In this document: positions 1-8,477 of the stretch, piece after piece
How the letters are laid out: every line of letters begins with the position of its first letter
How positions within the stretch are numbered: position 1 is the first letter of the stretch
Translations under genes and position numbers: made by a program
Notes under the pieces: generated by a model
The model's database searches: none
Told to the model about the DNA's origin: nothing
Seen by the model: only the letters and a program-made list of their open reading frames with translations
Origin: Xanthomonas hortorum
Lineage (GTDB): Bacteria > Pseudomonadota > Gammaproteobacteria > Xanthomonadales > Xanthomonadaceae
Assembly: GCF_024339125.1 (NCBI RefSeq)
Contig: NZ_CP101417.1
Span: 124,001-188,000, forward strand
Direction of reading: 5' to 3'
DNA length: 64,000 nucleotides

Positions 1-138
1 CTGGCCGCCATCGCGCCCGAACCGATGCCGGTCACGCTGCTCTACGCGCAGCGTCGCCACCTGCCGCAACGCGTGCGCGCGTTCATGGATTGGGTGGCAG
101 AAGTGATGGCGCCGCATCTTGAGGCGGTGTTGCGGTAA
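1..138 (+). CDS. LysR-type transcriptional regulator, C-terminal fragment
   Basis: The window opens inside this gene; only the last 45 codons and the TAA stop are present. The frame reads LAAIAPEPMPVTLLYAQRRH and ends in an amphipathic helix (RVRAFMDWVAEVMAPHLEAV). A hydrophobic strand ending near YAQRR, followed by RVRAFMDW and a terminal helix, is typical of the extreme C-terminus of LysR-type effector-binding domains. The DNA-binding part lies outside the window, so target and effector cannot be judged. It converges on the siderophore receptor gene. Confidence 0.7.
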   Translation: MAAIAPEPMPVTLLYAQRRHLPQRVRAFMDWVAEVMAPHLEAVLR

Positions 139-188
139 GCCCGCGCGCCACCAGATCGCTGTTGTCTTCATTGAAAAAAACACCCGAT

Positions 189-220
189 CTCAAAAAAACA
201 GGCACCTTTTGCAAGGTGCC
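189..220 (-). terminator. Rho-independent terminator of the siderophore receptor gene
   Basis: A perfect 8-bp stem (ggcacctt / aaggtgcc, 201-220) with loop ttgc lies just past the receptor stop codon. On the minus strand it is followed by a run of seven T residues (complement of 192-198). This is a classical intrinsic terminator for the minus-strand gene. Confidence 0.8.
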
Positions 221-277
221 GGTGAGGTACAGCAGTAACATCGTCGGGCGATTCAGCAGTCCCGGCCGTGTACTCGA

Positions 278-2467
278 TCAAAACGTGTAGTTGAAGGTCA
301 GCATGCCATTACGCGATGCGCCCCATGCGCCGTAACCGGAGTTGATCTGCGAGTAATAGCGCTTGTCGAACAGATTATCCACGTTCAACTGCACCGAGAA
401 CTGCGGCGATAGCCGATAGCGTGCGAACGCACTGACCAGTGCATAGGCGTCCTGCTCCACTGTGCCGTAGGTCGCATCGACGTAATAGATGCGGTTCTGC
501 CAATTGATGCCGCCACCAACGGTCAGGTCGCTCCATGCGCCCTGCGGGGTATAGCTGTTGAACAGCTTGATGGAGGTTCGCGGAAGGTGCTTGTTGATTG
601 AGGTGTCATTAGCATCGCGCGCAGTGTAGTGCGAGGCACCGAAGGTGGTGTTCCAGCCTTCTGCAAGACGGCCAGACACTTCGAAGTCGAAGCCCTCGCT
701 GATGGTGCCACGTGCAGCGATATACGCCTGCTCGCCATTGGGCAGCAGGATGTTGGTGGGCTGTGCAACGTTGTCTTGCTCAATGCGGAAAATAGCCAGC
801 GATGCGTTCAACCGGTCATCGAACCAGGCTGCCTTGACGCCAGCCTCGTAGCTCTTGCCGTCGATCGGATCCAGGAACGTGTTGTTGAGACTACGCAGGC
901 TCTGCGGCTGAAAGATCTCGGTGTAGCTGACGTAGGTGGACCAAGTGTCGTCAATGTCGTAGATCAGACCGGCATAAGGCACCGTGACCTTGTGCGAACG
1001 ATTGGCGCCTTCGCCTTCGCTTTGCCAGTCCGTATAGCGCGCACCGGCAATCAAGGTCAGCGGATCGGCAAGCGACAGACGCACTGCCGCGTAGCCAGCC
1101 TTCTGGGTGATGGTGCCGCCGCTTGGGAAGACGTCTGCGGTGCTCCAATCGGGCTGCGCATAATTGCCGTTCCAGGCGCGATAGTCGGGAATGGTTTCGT
1201 ACACAAGCGGATCAAACGAAGCGACCGGGAAATTTGACCGGCCAATATTTAGGTATTCGCGACGGTTGTAGCTCAGGCCGCCCATGAACTGGTGTTCGCG
1301 TCCGAACGCCTGGAACGGGCCGTCCACATAGGTGTCGGCACCGTCGACCTTGCGCTTGGTTTCGTAGTGGCCGGAATACGGTATTACGCCACCGCCGGTT
1401 TGACGGTCGAAGCCATAGATCGTGTAGAACGGATAGAACAGCGTGTTATTCGCTGTGGTCTCTTCGTGGCTCACGTTGGCCTTGAAGTTCCAGCCATTCT
1501 CGAATGCATGCTCCAGACTGGCGAATGCACGCTCCATGCGTGTGTCCCAATAGGTCCAGTCAGTCGCCGGATTGAACGAAATTGGGAAGTTGGTACGCGT
1601 GCCATCGCTATAAACCAGCGGGAAGCCGCCCCAGGTGACATCGTCCGATTCCTTTTTCTGGTACTCGTAGCCCACGCTCAGCAAGGTGCTGTCGGTGAGG
1701 TCGGCATCGATGATCGCCGAGCCAATCTTCTTGCGCATGCTGTAGCGGTCCATATCCGACTCCCCGTCCTGATACACGCCGATCACGCGCGCGCGCACGT
1801 TGCCGCTGGGCGTCAGCGGCACGGTGACATCGACCACGTTGCGGGTCTTGTTGAAATCGCCACCACCCACCAACACCGTGCCGGTGAAGTCGCGGCTGAG
1901 CGCATGCTTGCGCACCAAGTTGATCGAGGCCGACGGATTGCCCGAGCCAGTCAGCAAGCCGGTTGCGCCGCGCACCACCTCGACGCGGTCGTACAGTGCC
2001 ACGTCCAGAGAAGAATCGCCGTAGCTCCAGGCCTGATCCATGTAGGCCGGAATACCGTCGAACTGGTAATTGTCGATATAGAACCCGCGTGCGAAGAACT
2101 CCACGCGCTCGCTGTCGCTGGGCGCCGATGACACGCCGGTGACGTTGTTGAGCACGTCGGTGATGCTCTGCAGGTTCTGGTCGTCCATGCGGTCACGGGT
2201 GATCACGGTGACCGACTGCGGAATCTCGCGCAGCGACAGATTCATGCGCGTGCCGGCGGTGGTCTTCTCCACCGTATAGCCCTTGGCCTGCTCGCCCTGC
2301 ACAATCATCCGGTCCAGCGTGGTGACCTCGGCATCGGCGGCGGCAACGGGCGCTTCGGCCAGGGCCTGGCCGGCGGCCAGCGTGCACAGCGCAGCGAACA
2401 GCGCGCGCGGCAGGGCATGGCGACGCGCGCCCATGGAAACATGACGCAACTCGGTACTACGGATCAT
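278..2467 (-). CDS. TonB-dependent siderophore receptor
   Basis: Outer-membrane receptor of about 729 aa, probably importing a ferric siderophore. The N-terminus has a signal peptide (basic MIRSTELRHVSMGARRHALPR, then a hydrophobic stretch to GQALAEA). A TonB-box-like LDRMIVQGE and a plug domain follow (REIPQSVTVITRDRM, then LNNVTGV and ARGFYIDNYQFDGIP), as in FhuE/FpvA-type receptors. The rest is beta-barrel, closing with ...TFNYTF and an aromatic terminus. The ATG at 2467 is preferred over a TTG at 2479 because GGAG lies at the right distance upstream. A Fur-box-like sequence lies about 110 bp upstream, so iron repression is likely. The siderophore itself cannot be read from sequence. Confidence 0.9.
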   Translation of the reverse strand: MIRSTELRHVSMGARRHALPRALFAALCTLAAGQALAEAPVAAADAEVTTLDRMIVQGEQAKGYTVEKTTAGTRMNLSLREIPQSVTVITRDRMDDQNLQSITDVLNNVTGVSSAPSDSERVEFFARGFYIDNYQFDGIPAYMDQAWSYGDSSLDVALYDRVEVVRGATGLLTGSGNPSASINLVRKHALSRDFTGTVLVGGGDFNKTRNVVDVTVPLTPSGNVRARVIGVYQDGESDMDRYSMRKKIGSAIIDADLTDSTLLSVGYEYQKKESDDVTWGGFPLVYSDGTRTNFPISFNPATDWTYWDTRMERAFASLEHAFENGWNFKANVSHEETTANNTLFYPFYTIYGFDRQTGGGVIPYSGHYETKRKVDGADTYVDGPFQAFGREHQFMGGLSYNRREYLNIGRSNFPVASFDPLVYETIPDYRAWNGNYAQPDWSTADVFPSGGTITQKAGYAAVRLSLADPLTLIAGARYTDWQSEGEGANRSHKVTVPYAGLIYDIDDTWSTYVSYTEIFQPQSLRSLNNTFLDPIDGKSYEAGVKAAWFDDRLNASLAIFRIEQDNVAQPTNILLPNGEQAYIAARGTISEGFDFEVSGRLAEGWNTTFGASHYTARDANDTSINKHLPRTSIKLFNSYTPQGAWSDLTVGGGINWQNRIYYVDATYGTVEQDAYALVSAFARYRLSPQFSVQLNVDNLFDKRYYSQINSGYGAWGASRNGMLTFNYTF

Positions 2468-2479
2468 CGGGAACTCCAA

Positions 2480-2936
2480 CGCAGACGGAATCAGACCACG
2501 CGCTGCGAAGACGCCGCGCCGGCAACAAGGGGGAGGAAGCGGTGTGCCGTACCAGCGGCAGCGCGCTATTTTAATGGGAATGATTCACATTTTAAATAGC
2601 TCGATTGACATATTTTTAGCAATTGCTTGACATAAGCGAGCGCTAGCGATCACTTCGATTGCGAGCTCGACAGTCGAATCAGGCTGACCGGTCTTGGCTC
2701 GAAAACGCATGAGGCAAGTCGGCCGAAAGCAGTGAAAAGCCAGTCGCCTGCACGCCGGCTATCGCACCAGATACCGGGCCCGACGCGACGTCCCGCACCT
2801 GCCCGCATCTGCATCCACAGATCGTGCCTCTGATGAAACCCATTGCAGTCGAGCTTGCGCAAACACCACACTCGCAGCGGGTACCGCACGGACAGGCGGC
2901 TGACGAAACGATGGATGGCACTGCACCGGGGATCAC
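2480..2936. other. Divergent intergenic region
   Basis: About 455 bp between the minus-strand receptor and the plus-strand hydrolase. The receptor-proximal part is AT-rich and holds the Fur-box candidate. The remainder (about 2640-2936) is GC-rich; reading frames there have no recognisable product. I see no RNA gene. Confidence 0.5.
2573..2591. promoter_or_regulatory. Fur box candidate upstream of the siderophore receptor
   Basis: The 19-mer aatgggaatgattcacatt is a near-palindrome close to the gammaproteobacterial Fur consensus (aatgagaatgattctcatt type). It sits in an unusually AT-rich stretch (2568-2635) upstream of the receptor, where a promoter is expected. Two direct copies of ATGTCAA also occur here on the minus strand. 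Iron-dependent repression is inferred. Confidence 0.65.
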
Positions 2937-4010
2937 ATGAAGAAATGCTGGATGGCTGTCGCTCTATTGCTGCTGTGCACGCCGGGAGTGAGCACTGCAG
3001 AGTCAGATAAAACCTCACTGAATGAGGCTTGCCTCGTACCCGGCAACGCCGTGCACGAGGCAGGTCTTGTCCAGATCGGGGGCATCCAGCAATGGGTCAC
3101 GATCGAAGGCCAGGACTGCCGCAATCCGGTGGTGCTGATCGTGCATGGCGGTCCAGGCAACCCCAACACGCCGTTCGCAAAACATCTGTTCGGCAGCTGG
3201 ACGCGCGAATTCACCATCGTGCAGTGGGACCAGCGCGGATCGGGCAAGACCTACGCGGCGAACGCGCCTGCAGACGGCGAGACGCTGACCATGCAGCGCC
3301 TGACCCAGGACGGTAGCGCGGTCGCGCGCTATGCCACGCAACGGCTGGGCAAATCCAAGCTCATCCTGATGGGTGGATCGTGGGGCTCGGCACTGTCCGT
3401 CAACATCGCCAAGGCAAATCCCAACCTGTTCCACGCCTATGTGGGCACCGCACAGCTGGTCAATTATCAGGACGATATGGCGGCCAGTTACACCAAGACG
3501 CTGAGCCTGGCCCGCACAGCCAGCGATGCAGACGCCATCGGTAAACTGGAGAAGATCGGCCCGCCGCCATGGACCAACCCGCGCAACTTCGGAGTCCTGA
3601 GACGCCTGACGCGCAAGTACGAAGCCCTGAGCACCGACCCGGCACCGGAAGACTGGTTCACCTTCGCAGCGGAATACGACACGCCCGACTACCGTGCAGC
3701 CTACGAGGCCGGGGAAGACTATTCCTTCCTGCAGTTCGTCGGGCTGGCGGGCGATGGCATGGGCCCGCAGATCGACCTGCGCACACTCGGGCCGCAGTTC
3801 GCCATGCCGGTCTACCTGATCCAGGGCGAACAGGATCTGGTCACCCCAGCCCAGATCAGCAAAGCCTATTTCGATGGTCTTTCTGCCCCGACTAAAGAGT
3901 TCCTACTGCTGCCACGGACGGGGCACGATCCCAACCCGCCGATGATGGACGCACAGTTGAAGGTGCTGGCCAGGATCCGCGCCTCGGCGCTGGCCAACGA
4001 CGCGCACTGA
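2937..4010 (+). CDS. Secreted alpha/beta hydrolase, proline iminopeptidase-like
   Basis: A 357-aa alpha/beta-hydrolase with a signal peptide (MKKCWMAVALLLLCTPGVSTA), so probably periplasmic or secreted. The oxyanion-hole motif HGGPG (about residue 70) and DQRGSG are hallmarks of the S33 prolyl aminopeptidase branch. The nucleophile elbow is GGSWGS (about residue 144). A late Asp in QGEQDLVTP and His in RTGHDP complete a plausible Ser-Asp-His triad. S33 enzymes remove N-terminal proline from peptides, but exported members may have other substrates. It is monocistronic and ends just before a strong terminator. Confidence 0.8.
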   Translation: MKKCWMAVALLLLCTPGVSTAESDKTSLNEACLVPGNAVHEAGLVQIGGIQQWVTIEGQDCRNPVVLIVHGGPGNPNTPFAKHLFGSWTREFTIVQWDQRGSGKTYAANAPADGETLTMQRLTQDGSAVARYATQRLGKSKLILMGGSWGSALSVNIAKANPNLFHAYVGTAQLVNYQDDMAASYTKTLSLARTASDADAIGKLEKIGPPPWTNPRNFGVLRRLTRKYEALSTDPAPEDWFTFAAEYDTPDYRAAYEAGEDYSFLQFVGLAGDGMGPQIDLRTLGPQFAMPVYLIQGEQDLVTPAQISKAYFDGLSAPTKEFLLLPRTGHDPNPPMMDAQLKVLARIRASALANDAH

Positions 4011-4067
4011 AGCACGCCACGCTTCCGTTGAACGATGACGCACCCGCGCATCGCTCACGAGATTCAA

Positions 4068-4098
4068 CAAAAAAGCCGGCTTTCGCCGGCTTTTTCTT
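4068..4098. terminator. Bidirectional terminator between hydrolase and transketolase
   Basis: Inverted repeat aaaaagccggc-tttc-gccggcttttt gives a GC-rich stem flanked by A and T runs on the two sides. It can terminate both the plus-strand hydrolase and the convergent minus-strand tkt. Confidence 0.85.
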
Positions 4099-4117
4099 TA
4101 ACGCAACACGCCAGGTC

Positions 4118-6118
4118 TTACAGCGCCTTGGCTGCCGCCACCACATGCTCGGCAGTGATCTTGAAGTACGCATACAGCTGATCCGCCGGCGCCGAGGCAC
4201 CGAAGGTGTCGATGCCGACCACATCGCCATCCAGGCCCACGTACTTGCGCCAGAAGCCGGTCACGCCCGCTTCCACCGCAACGCGCTTGCGCACCGCGTT
4301 CGGCAACACCGACTCGCGATAGGCCGCATCCTGGCGATCGAACACATCGGTGGACGGCATCGACACCACGCGTGTCTTCAGGCCGGCCGCATCCAGGGTC
4401 TGCTTGGCCTCCACCGCCAGACCGACTTCCGAACCGGTCGCGATCAGGATCACGTCCGGCACGCCGCCTTCGGCATCGGCCAGCACGTAGCCACCGCGTT
4501 CGATCAGCTTGATCTGCGCGTCGCTGCGCGGCTGGTGCTGCAGGTTCTGGCGACTGAACACCAGGCAGCTCGGGCCGTCCTTGCGGGTGATCGCAGCCTT
4601 CCAGCTCACCGCCGATTCCACCGCATCGCCCGGGCGCCACACATCGTTGTTGGGGATGTAGCGCAGCGAGGCCAGGTGCTCCACCGGCTGATGGGTCGGG
4701 CCGTCTTCGCCCAGGCCGATCGAGTCGTGCGTGTACACGTGGATGGCATGCGCCGGATTCAACGCACTCATGCGCACGCCGTTGCGCGCGTAGTCGCTGA
4801 ACACCAAGAAGGTGGCGTCGAACGGAATAAAGCCGCCATGCAGCGCCAGGCCGTTGGCAATGGCGGTCATGCCGAACTCGCGCACGCCGTAGTACACGTA
4901 GTTGGCATCCGGGTCGTCGGTGGCCACCGACTTGCTGGCCTTCCACAAGGTCAGGTTGGAATGCGCCAGATCGGCCGAACCGCCGATCAGTTCCGGCAAC
5001 AGCGGGGCGAACGCTTCGATCGCCAGCTGCGAGGCCTTGCGCGAGGCGATGGTCTGGCCGTCCTGCTGCGCCTTGGCGATGTAGGCATCGGCCTGGGCGA
5101 TGAAGTCGGCCGGCAACTCGGCGTGCGAGCGACGGGTCAGTTCGGCAGCTTCGGCCGCGTATTGCTTGCCGTACTTGTCGAACAACTGCTCCCACTCGGC
5201 CTGACGCAGCGTGCCGGTGCCGCCTGCGCGCCAGCCGGCGTAGATCTCTTCGGGAATTTCGAACGGGCCGTACGGCCACTCCAGCGCCTTGCGCGCACCT
5301 TCCAGTTCTTCCTTGCCCAGCGGCGCGCCGTGCGAGGATTCCTTGCCGGCCTTGCTGGGCGCACCGAAGCCGATCTTGGTGCGGCAGCAGATCAGCGTCG
5401 GCTTGTCGGTGTTCTCCAGCGCGGCTTCGATGGCGGCCTTGATCTTCTCGGCATCGTGCCCGTCCACATCACGGATCACGTGCCAGCCATAGGCCTCGAA
5501 ACGCGCCGGAGTGTTGTCGCTGAACCAGCCATCGGTGTTGCCGTCGATGGAGATGTGGTTGTTGTCCCAGAACGCGACCAGCTTGCCCAGGCCCCAGGTA
5601 CCAGCCAGCGAGGCGGCTTCATGCGAGATGCCTTCCATCATGCAGCCATCGCCCATGAACACCCAGGTGCGGTGGTCGACGATTTCCAGCTCCGGGCGGT
5701 TGTAGCGCTGCGCCAGCAACTTCTCGGCCAGCGCGAACCCGACCGCATTGGCAAAACCCTGCCCGAGCGGACCGGTGGTGGTCTCGATCCCGGGGGTCTC
5801 GCTGCGCTCGGGGTGGCCGGCGGTCTTGCTGTGCAGCTGACGGAACTGCTTGAGCTGTTCGATCGGCAGGTCGTAGCCGGACAGGTGCAGCAATGCGTAT
5901 TGCAGCATCGACCCGTGGCCGTTGGACAGCACGAAGCGGTCGCGGTTGAACCACTGCGGGTTGTTCGGGTTGTGCCGGAAGAAATCGTTCCACAGCACTT
6001 CGGCGATATCGGCCATGCCCATCGGCATGCCGGGATGGCCGGATTTGGCGGCTTCGACCGCATCTGCGGCAAGAAAACGGATGGCGTTGGCCAGCTGGCG
6101 GCGGGTGGGCTGGGTCAT
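4118..6118 (-). CDS. tkt: Transketolase
   Basis: Thiamine-diphosphate enzyme of the non-oxidative pentose phosphate pathway and Calvin-type sugar rearrangements; it moves two-carbon units between ketoses and aldoses in the cytosol. The 666-aa length is typical. The ThDP/metal motif runs from GDG (156-158) to NN (186-187), the N-terminal [11 protein letters not shown] and SNGHGS motifs are intact, and a pyrimidine-binding domain ([16 protein letters not shown]) follows. ATG at 6118. RpiA, which feeds the same pathway, lies about 40 kb away in this window. Confidence 0.97.
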   Translation of the reverse strand: MTQPTRRQLANAIRFLAADAVEAAKSGHPGMPMGMADIAEVLWNDFFRHNPNNPQWFNRDRFVLSNGHGSMLQYALLHLSGYDLPIEQLKQFRQLHSKTAGHPERSETPGIETTTGPLGQGFANAVGFALAEKLLAQRYNRPELEIVDHRTWVFMGDGCMMEGISHEAASLAGTWGLGKLVAFWDNNHISIDGNTDGWFSDNTPARFEAYGWHVIRDVDGHDAEKIKAAIEAALENTDKPTLICCRTKIGFGAPSKAGKESSHGAPLGKEELEGARKALEWPYGPFEIPEEIYAGWRAGGTGTLRQAEWEQLFDKYGKQYAAEAAELTRRSHAELPADFIAQADAYIAKAQQDGQTIASRKASQLAIEAFAPLLPELIGGSADLAHSNLTLWKASKSVATDDPDANYVYYGVREFGMTAIANGLALHGGFIPFDATFLVFSDYARNGVRMSALNPAHAIHVYTHDSIGLGEDGPTHQPVEHLASLRYIPNNDVWRPGDAVESAVSWKAAITRKDGPSCLVFSRQNLQHQPRSDAQIKLIERGGYVLADAEGGVPDVILIATGSEVGLAVEAKQTLDAAGLKTRVVSMPSTDVFDRQDAAYRESVLPNAVRKRVAVEAGVTGFWRKYVGLDGDVVGIDTFGASAPADQLYAYFKITAEHVVAAAKAL

Positions 6119-6381
6119 GGGCGTCTATGGAAGCGGAGGGGAACACCGCTGGAAGCGGAGCCGCTTATTCTCCCACAGAGCGCGTTAGGGAGCCGGGATT
6201 GGGGAGGCGGGATTCGGGATTGGTGAAGCGAGAGCCGGAGCCGGAGCCTCTGCAGCCTCGTCCGCAGTGCAACAGTGCAGCAGGCGGCGCAGACGCTGCC
6301 ACGACACCGCAAGACCTGACCTGGCACCTGCCGGTCGCAACAGCCCGCTCCAACGAATCCCCAATCCCGACTCCCGAATCC
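6119..6381. repeat. Intergenic inverted GGGATT-type tracts between tkt and symporter
   Basis: About 260 bp without a gene. Tracts of gggattgggg/gggattcgggattgg type (6195-6223) face their complement (ccaatcccgactcccgaatccc, about 6360-6381). The two arms can form a long imperfect hairpin. Similar pairs occur at four other junctions in this window. Confidence 0.6.
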
Positions 6382-7662
6382 CTACTCCTCGCCCTTCGCC
6401 ACCAACGTCGTCAACGCCAGATCGCCGGTCACATTCAACGCCGTGCGGCACATATCCAGGAAGTGATTGACGCCCAGGATCATGCCGATGCCGACCGGGT
6501 TGACCCCGACCATCGCGCAGATCAGCGCCACCACCGGCAGCGAGCCCGACGGCACACCCGCGGTGCCGATGCCACCCAGGATGCAGACCAGCATCACCAT
6601 GAACTGCTGGCCGATACTCAGGTCCACATTGAAGAACTGCGCCAGGAAGATCACCGTCACGCCTTCGAACAGCGCGGTGCCGTTCTGGTTGGCGGTGGCG
6701 CCCACCGTCAGCACAAAGCGCGACACGCGTGGCGGCAGGCCCATTTCGTCGGCCACGCGCAACGCGGTCGGCAAGGTCGCATTACTGGACGCAGTGGAGA
6801 ACGCCATCATCGTGGCCTCCTGGGTCTGCTTGAAGAAGCCGATCGGCGAACGCCCGGCGAACTTCACTGCCAGCCCGTAGCTGACCACCATGTGCAGGCC
6901 CAGCGCCAACACCACCACGCCCACGTAGGCGCCCAGGCGGATCAACAGATCGAAGCCGAACAGCGCAGCCAGATTGAACATGAAACAGGCCACCGCATAC
7001 GGCGCCAGGCGAATCACCAAGCCGATCAAGGTCATCGAGATTTCGAAGATGCCCTCGATGCCGCGCTTGAGCGTGGCGACTTTTTCATCCGCGGTCAGCA
7101 CCATGCCCACGCCGAACATCACCGCAAAAAACATCAGCGACAAAATCGCGCCATTGCTGGACGCCGCAGCGATCACATTGCTGGGCACGATCGACAACAG
7201 CATGTCCATGCCCTGCGGCTGGGTGCCGGAGCTGGAAATGATCTCGCGGGTGCGCTCGGCGTTTTCCTGGATCAACTGGTTGGCCAGCTGTGGATCCACG
7301 CCAGCCCCAGGCTTGAGCACATTCACCAATACCAGGCCGAGCAACACCGCCACACCGGACAGCACGACGGTGTAGCCCAAGGTGCGCCAACCCACACGCC
7401 CCAGCGCGCGGATGTCGCCCATTTCGGAAATGCCCATCACCAATGCCGAGAACAGCAGCGGCACGATCAGCATGAAGATCAGATTGAGAAAAATCTGCGA
7501 GAACGGGGTGGTGACGTACCTGGTCACCGTGCGCACCCAGTCGGCATCGCTGCCGGCAAGGTAGTAGACGGCCAACCCCAACACCAGGCCGACGGCGAAA
7601 CCAATGCCCATCTTCCAATGCAGGGGCAGGCCCGGGCGGCGTGCGGCTGGGGATGCAGTCAT
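6382..7662 (-). CDS. Dicarboxylate/amino acid:cation symporter (DAACS family)
   Basis: Integral inner-membrane carrier of the GltP/DctA family, importing C4-dicarboxylates or acidic amino acids with Na+ or H+. The 426-aa protein from ATG 7662 has the usual series of hydrophobic segments, a serine-rich re-entrant loop region (AFSTASSNATLPTALR), the NQNGTALFEGV signature near residue 300, and the conserved NHFLDMCRTALNVTGD near the C-terminus. An upstream alternative start at 7686 adds eight unlikely residues. Substrate choice between glutamate/aspartate and dicarboxylates is not resolved. Confidence 0.92.
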   Translation of the reverse strand: MTASPAARRPGLPLHWKMGIGFAVGLVLGLAVYYLAGSDADWVRTVTRYVTTPFSQIFLNLIFMLIVPLLFSALVMGISEMGDIRALGRVGWRTLGYTVVLSGVAVLLGLVLVNVLKPGAGVDPQLANQLIQENAERTREIISSSGTQPQGMDMLLSIVPSNVIAAASSNGAILSLMFFAVMFGVGMVLTADEKVATLKRGIEGIFEISMTLIGLVIRLAPYAVACFMFNLAALFGFDLLIRLGAYVGVVVLALGLHMVVSYGLAVKFAGRSPIGFFKQTQEATMMAFSTASSNATLPTALRVADEMGLPPRVSRFVLTVGATANQNGTALFEGVTVIFLAQFFNVDLSIGQQFMVMLVCILGGIGTAGVPSGSLPVVALICAMVGVNPVGIGMILGVNHFLDMCRTALNVTGDLALTTLVAKGEE

Positions 7663-7988
7663 CTGGTCGGGCCTTGATCTGTACACAAAGGCCGGAGCTT
7701 AACAAACGCCATCGATGCGGCCACCTACCCGGCGTGCCGCTACCCGCCTGCCCGAGGGTAGGTGTCCCTCTCGACGTCAGGTGATGCAGGCGTTGGCGCG
7801 GGAGCGGGCGAGAGTCCTGCAACCGTCTGCTGCCCTAATCGATCTGCAATTGGCGCATCCACATCATCTAATCAGCTTGAAGTGGCAAAGATTTCGAGTC
7901 TTGCCATTGCTAGATGCAGCCAAAAGCCTGGTTGGTCGAGGGCACGGTGCCTTATAGCTTTAGATCAAAAGCCTGGTTGGTCGATTGC
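7663..7988. other. Intergenic DNA upstream of the symporter
   Basis: No gene seen. A perfect 9-bp inverted repeat (cacctaccc 7722-7730 / gggtaggtg 7756-7764) lies about 60-100 bp upstream of the symporter start and could be an operator or hairpin. A direct duplication of caaaagcctggttggtcga (7921-7939 and 7966-7984) marks the head of the first long repeat element. Confidence 0.5.
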
Positions 7989-8330
7989 GCGGTGCCCTCG
8001 CCGCTCGCGGGACACGCCGTGAATCCGTCCCTGGAGGCTCGGTGGCGGCATCCATGCCGCCACACGGTCCCGCAATCGGCGAGGACACCGCACCAGAAAG
8101 TTGGTCGGTGACTGGATGAAAGCAAGCCTGTTGATCGCGTTGTGTTGGAAAGTTGGCAGGATGCGCCGTTATCGGAAAACGCACGCTATGCATTGCTTGG
8201 ACCACACACACCGAACATCTCGACGGGTCCTTGCCCGCTCACCGTCGTGGGACCTTACGCGGCATGGATGCCGCGTAAGAGCCTACATGGACGTACTTGC
8301 GGCGTGTCCCGCGATGGTGGGCGGGCAAGG
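7989..8330. repeat. Paired-hairpin repeat element, copy A
   Basis: Two long imperfect palindromes. Hairpin 1 (7989-8091) pairs gcggtgccctcgcc with ggcgaggacaccgc, with inner arms gcgggac/gtcccgc and ggcggcat/atgccgcc. Hairpin 2 (8229-8330) pairs ccttgcccgc with gcgggcaagg, with inner gtgggac/gtcccgc and cttacgcggcat/atgccgcgtaag. It lies between batD and the symporter. No coding frame with recognisable product and no transposase are present. Related copies lie at 42103-42363, 49950-50216 and 50246-50506. Confidence 0.85.
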
Positions 8331-8477
8331 GCCCCTGCAGCCAAGCCGCAGCCCCAGCGCTCTGCTTTCACCAACACAGTCAGCAACCCACGTGTAACCG
8401 AAATCAACGCGCCACAGCAATACACGGCTTTGCAACTATCCAGAACCTGCCAACCGCTGCCGATACAGCGCAGCCGA

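Noticed and set aside
4028..6226. 732-codon open frame on the plus strand
   Set aside because: Antisense to transketolase; His/Arg/Gln-rich composition typical of the reverse of a GC-rich gene, no domain.
6127..7677. 516-codon plus-strand frame
   Set aside because: Antisense to the symporter, His/Gln-rich, no recognisable motif.
7989..8330. Repeats as insertion sequences
   Set aside because: No transposase frame, no clear target-site duplication; palindromes rather than terminal inverted repeats around a gene.
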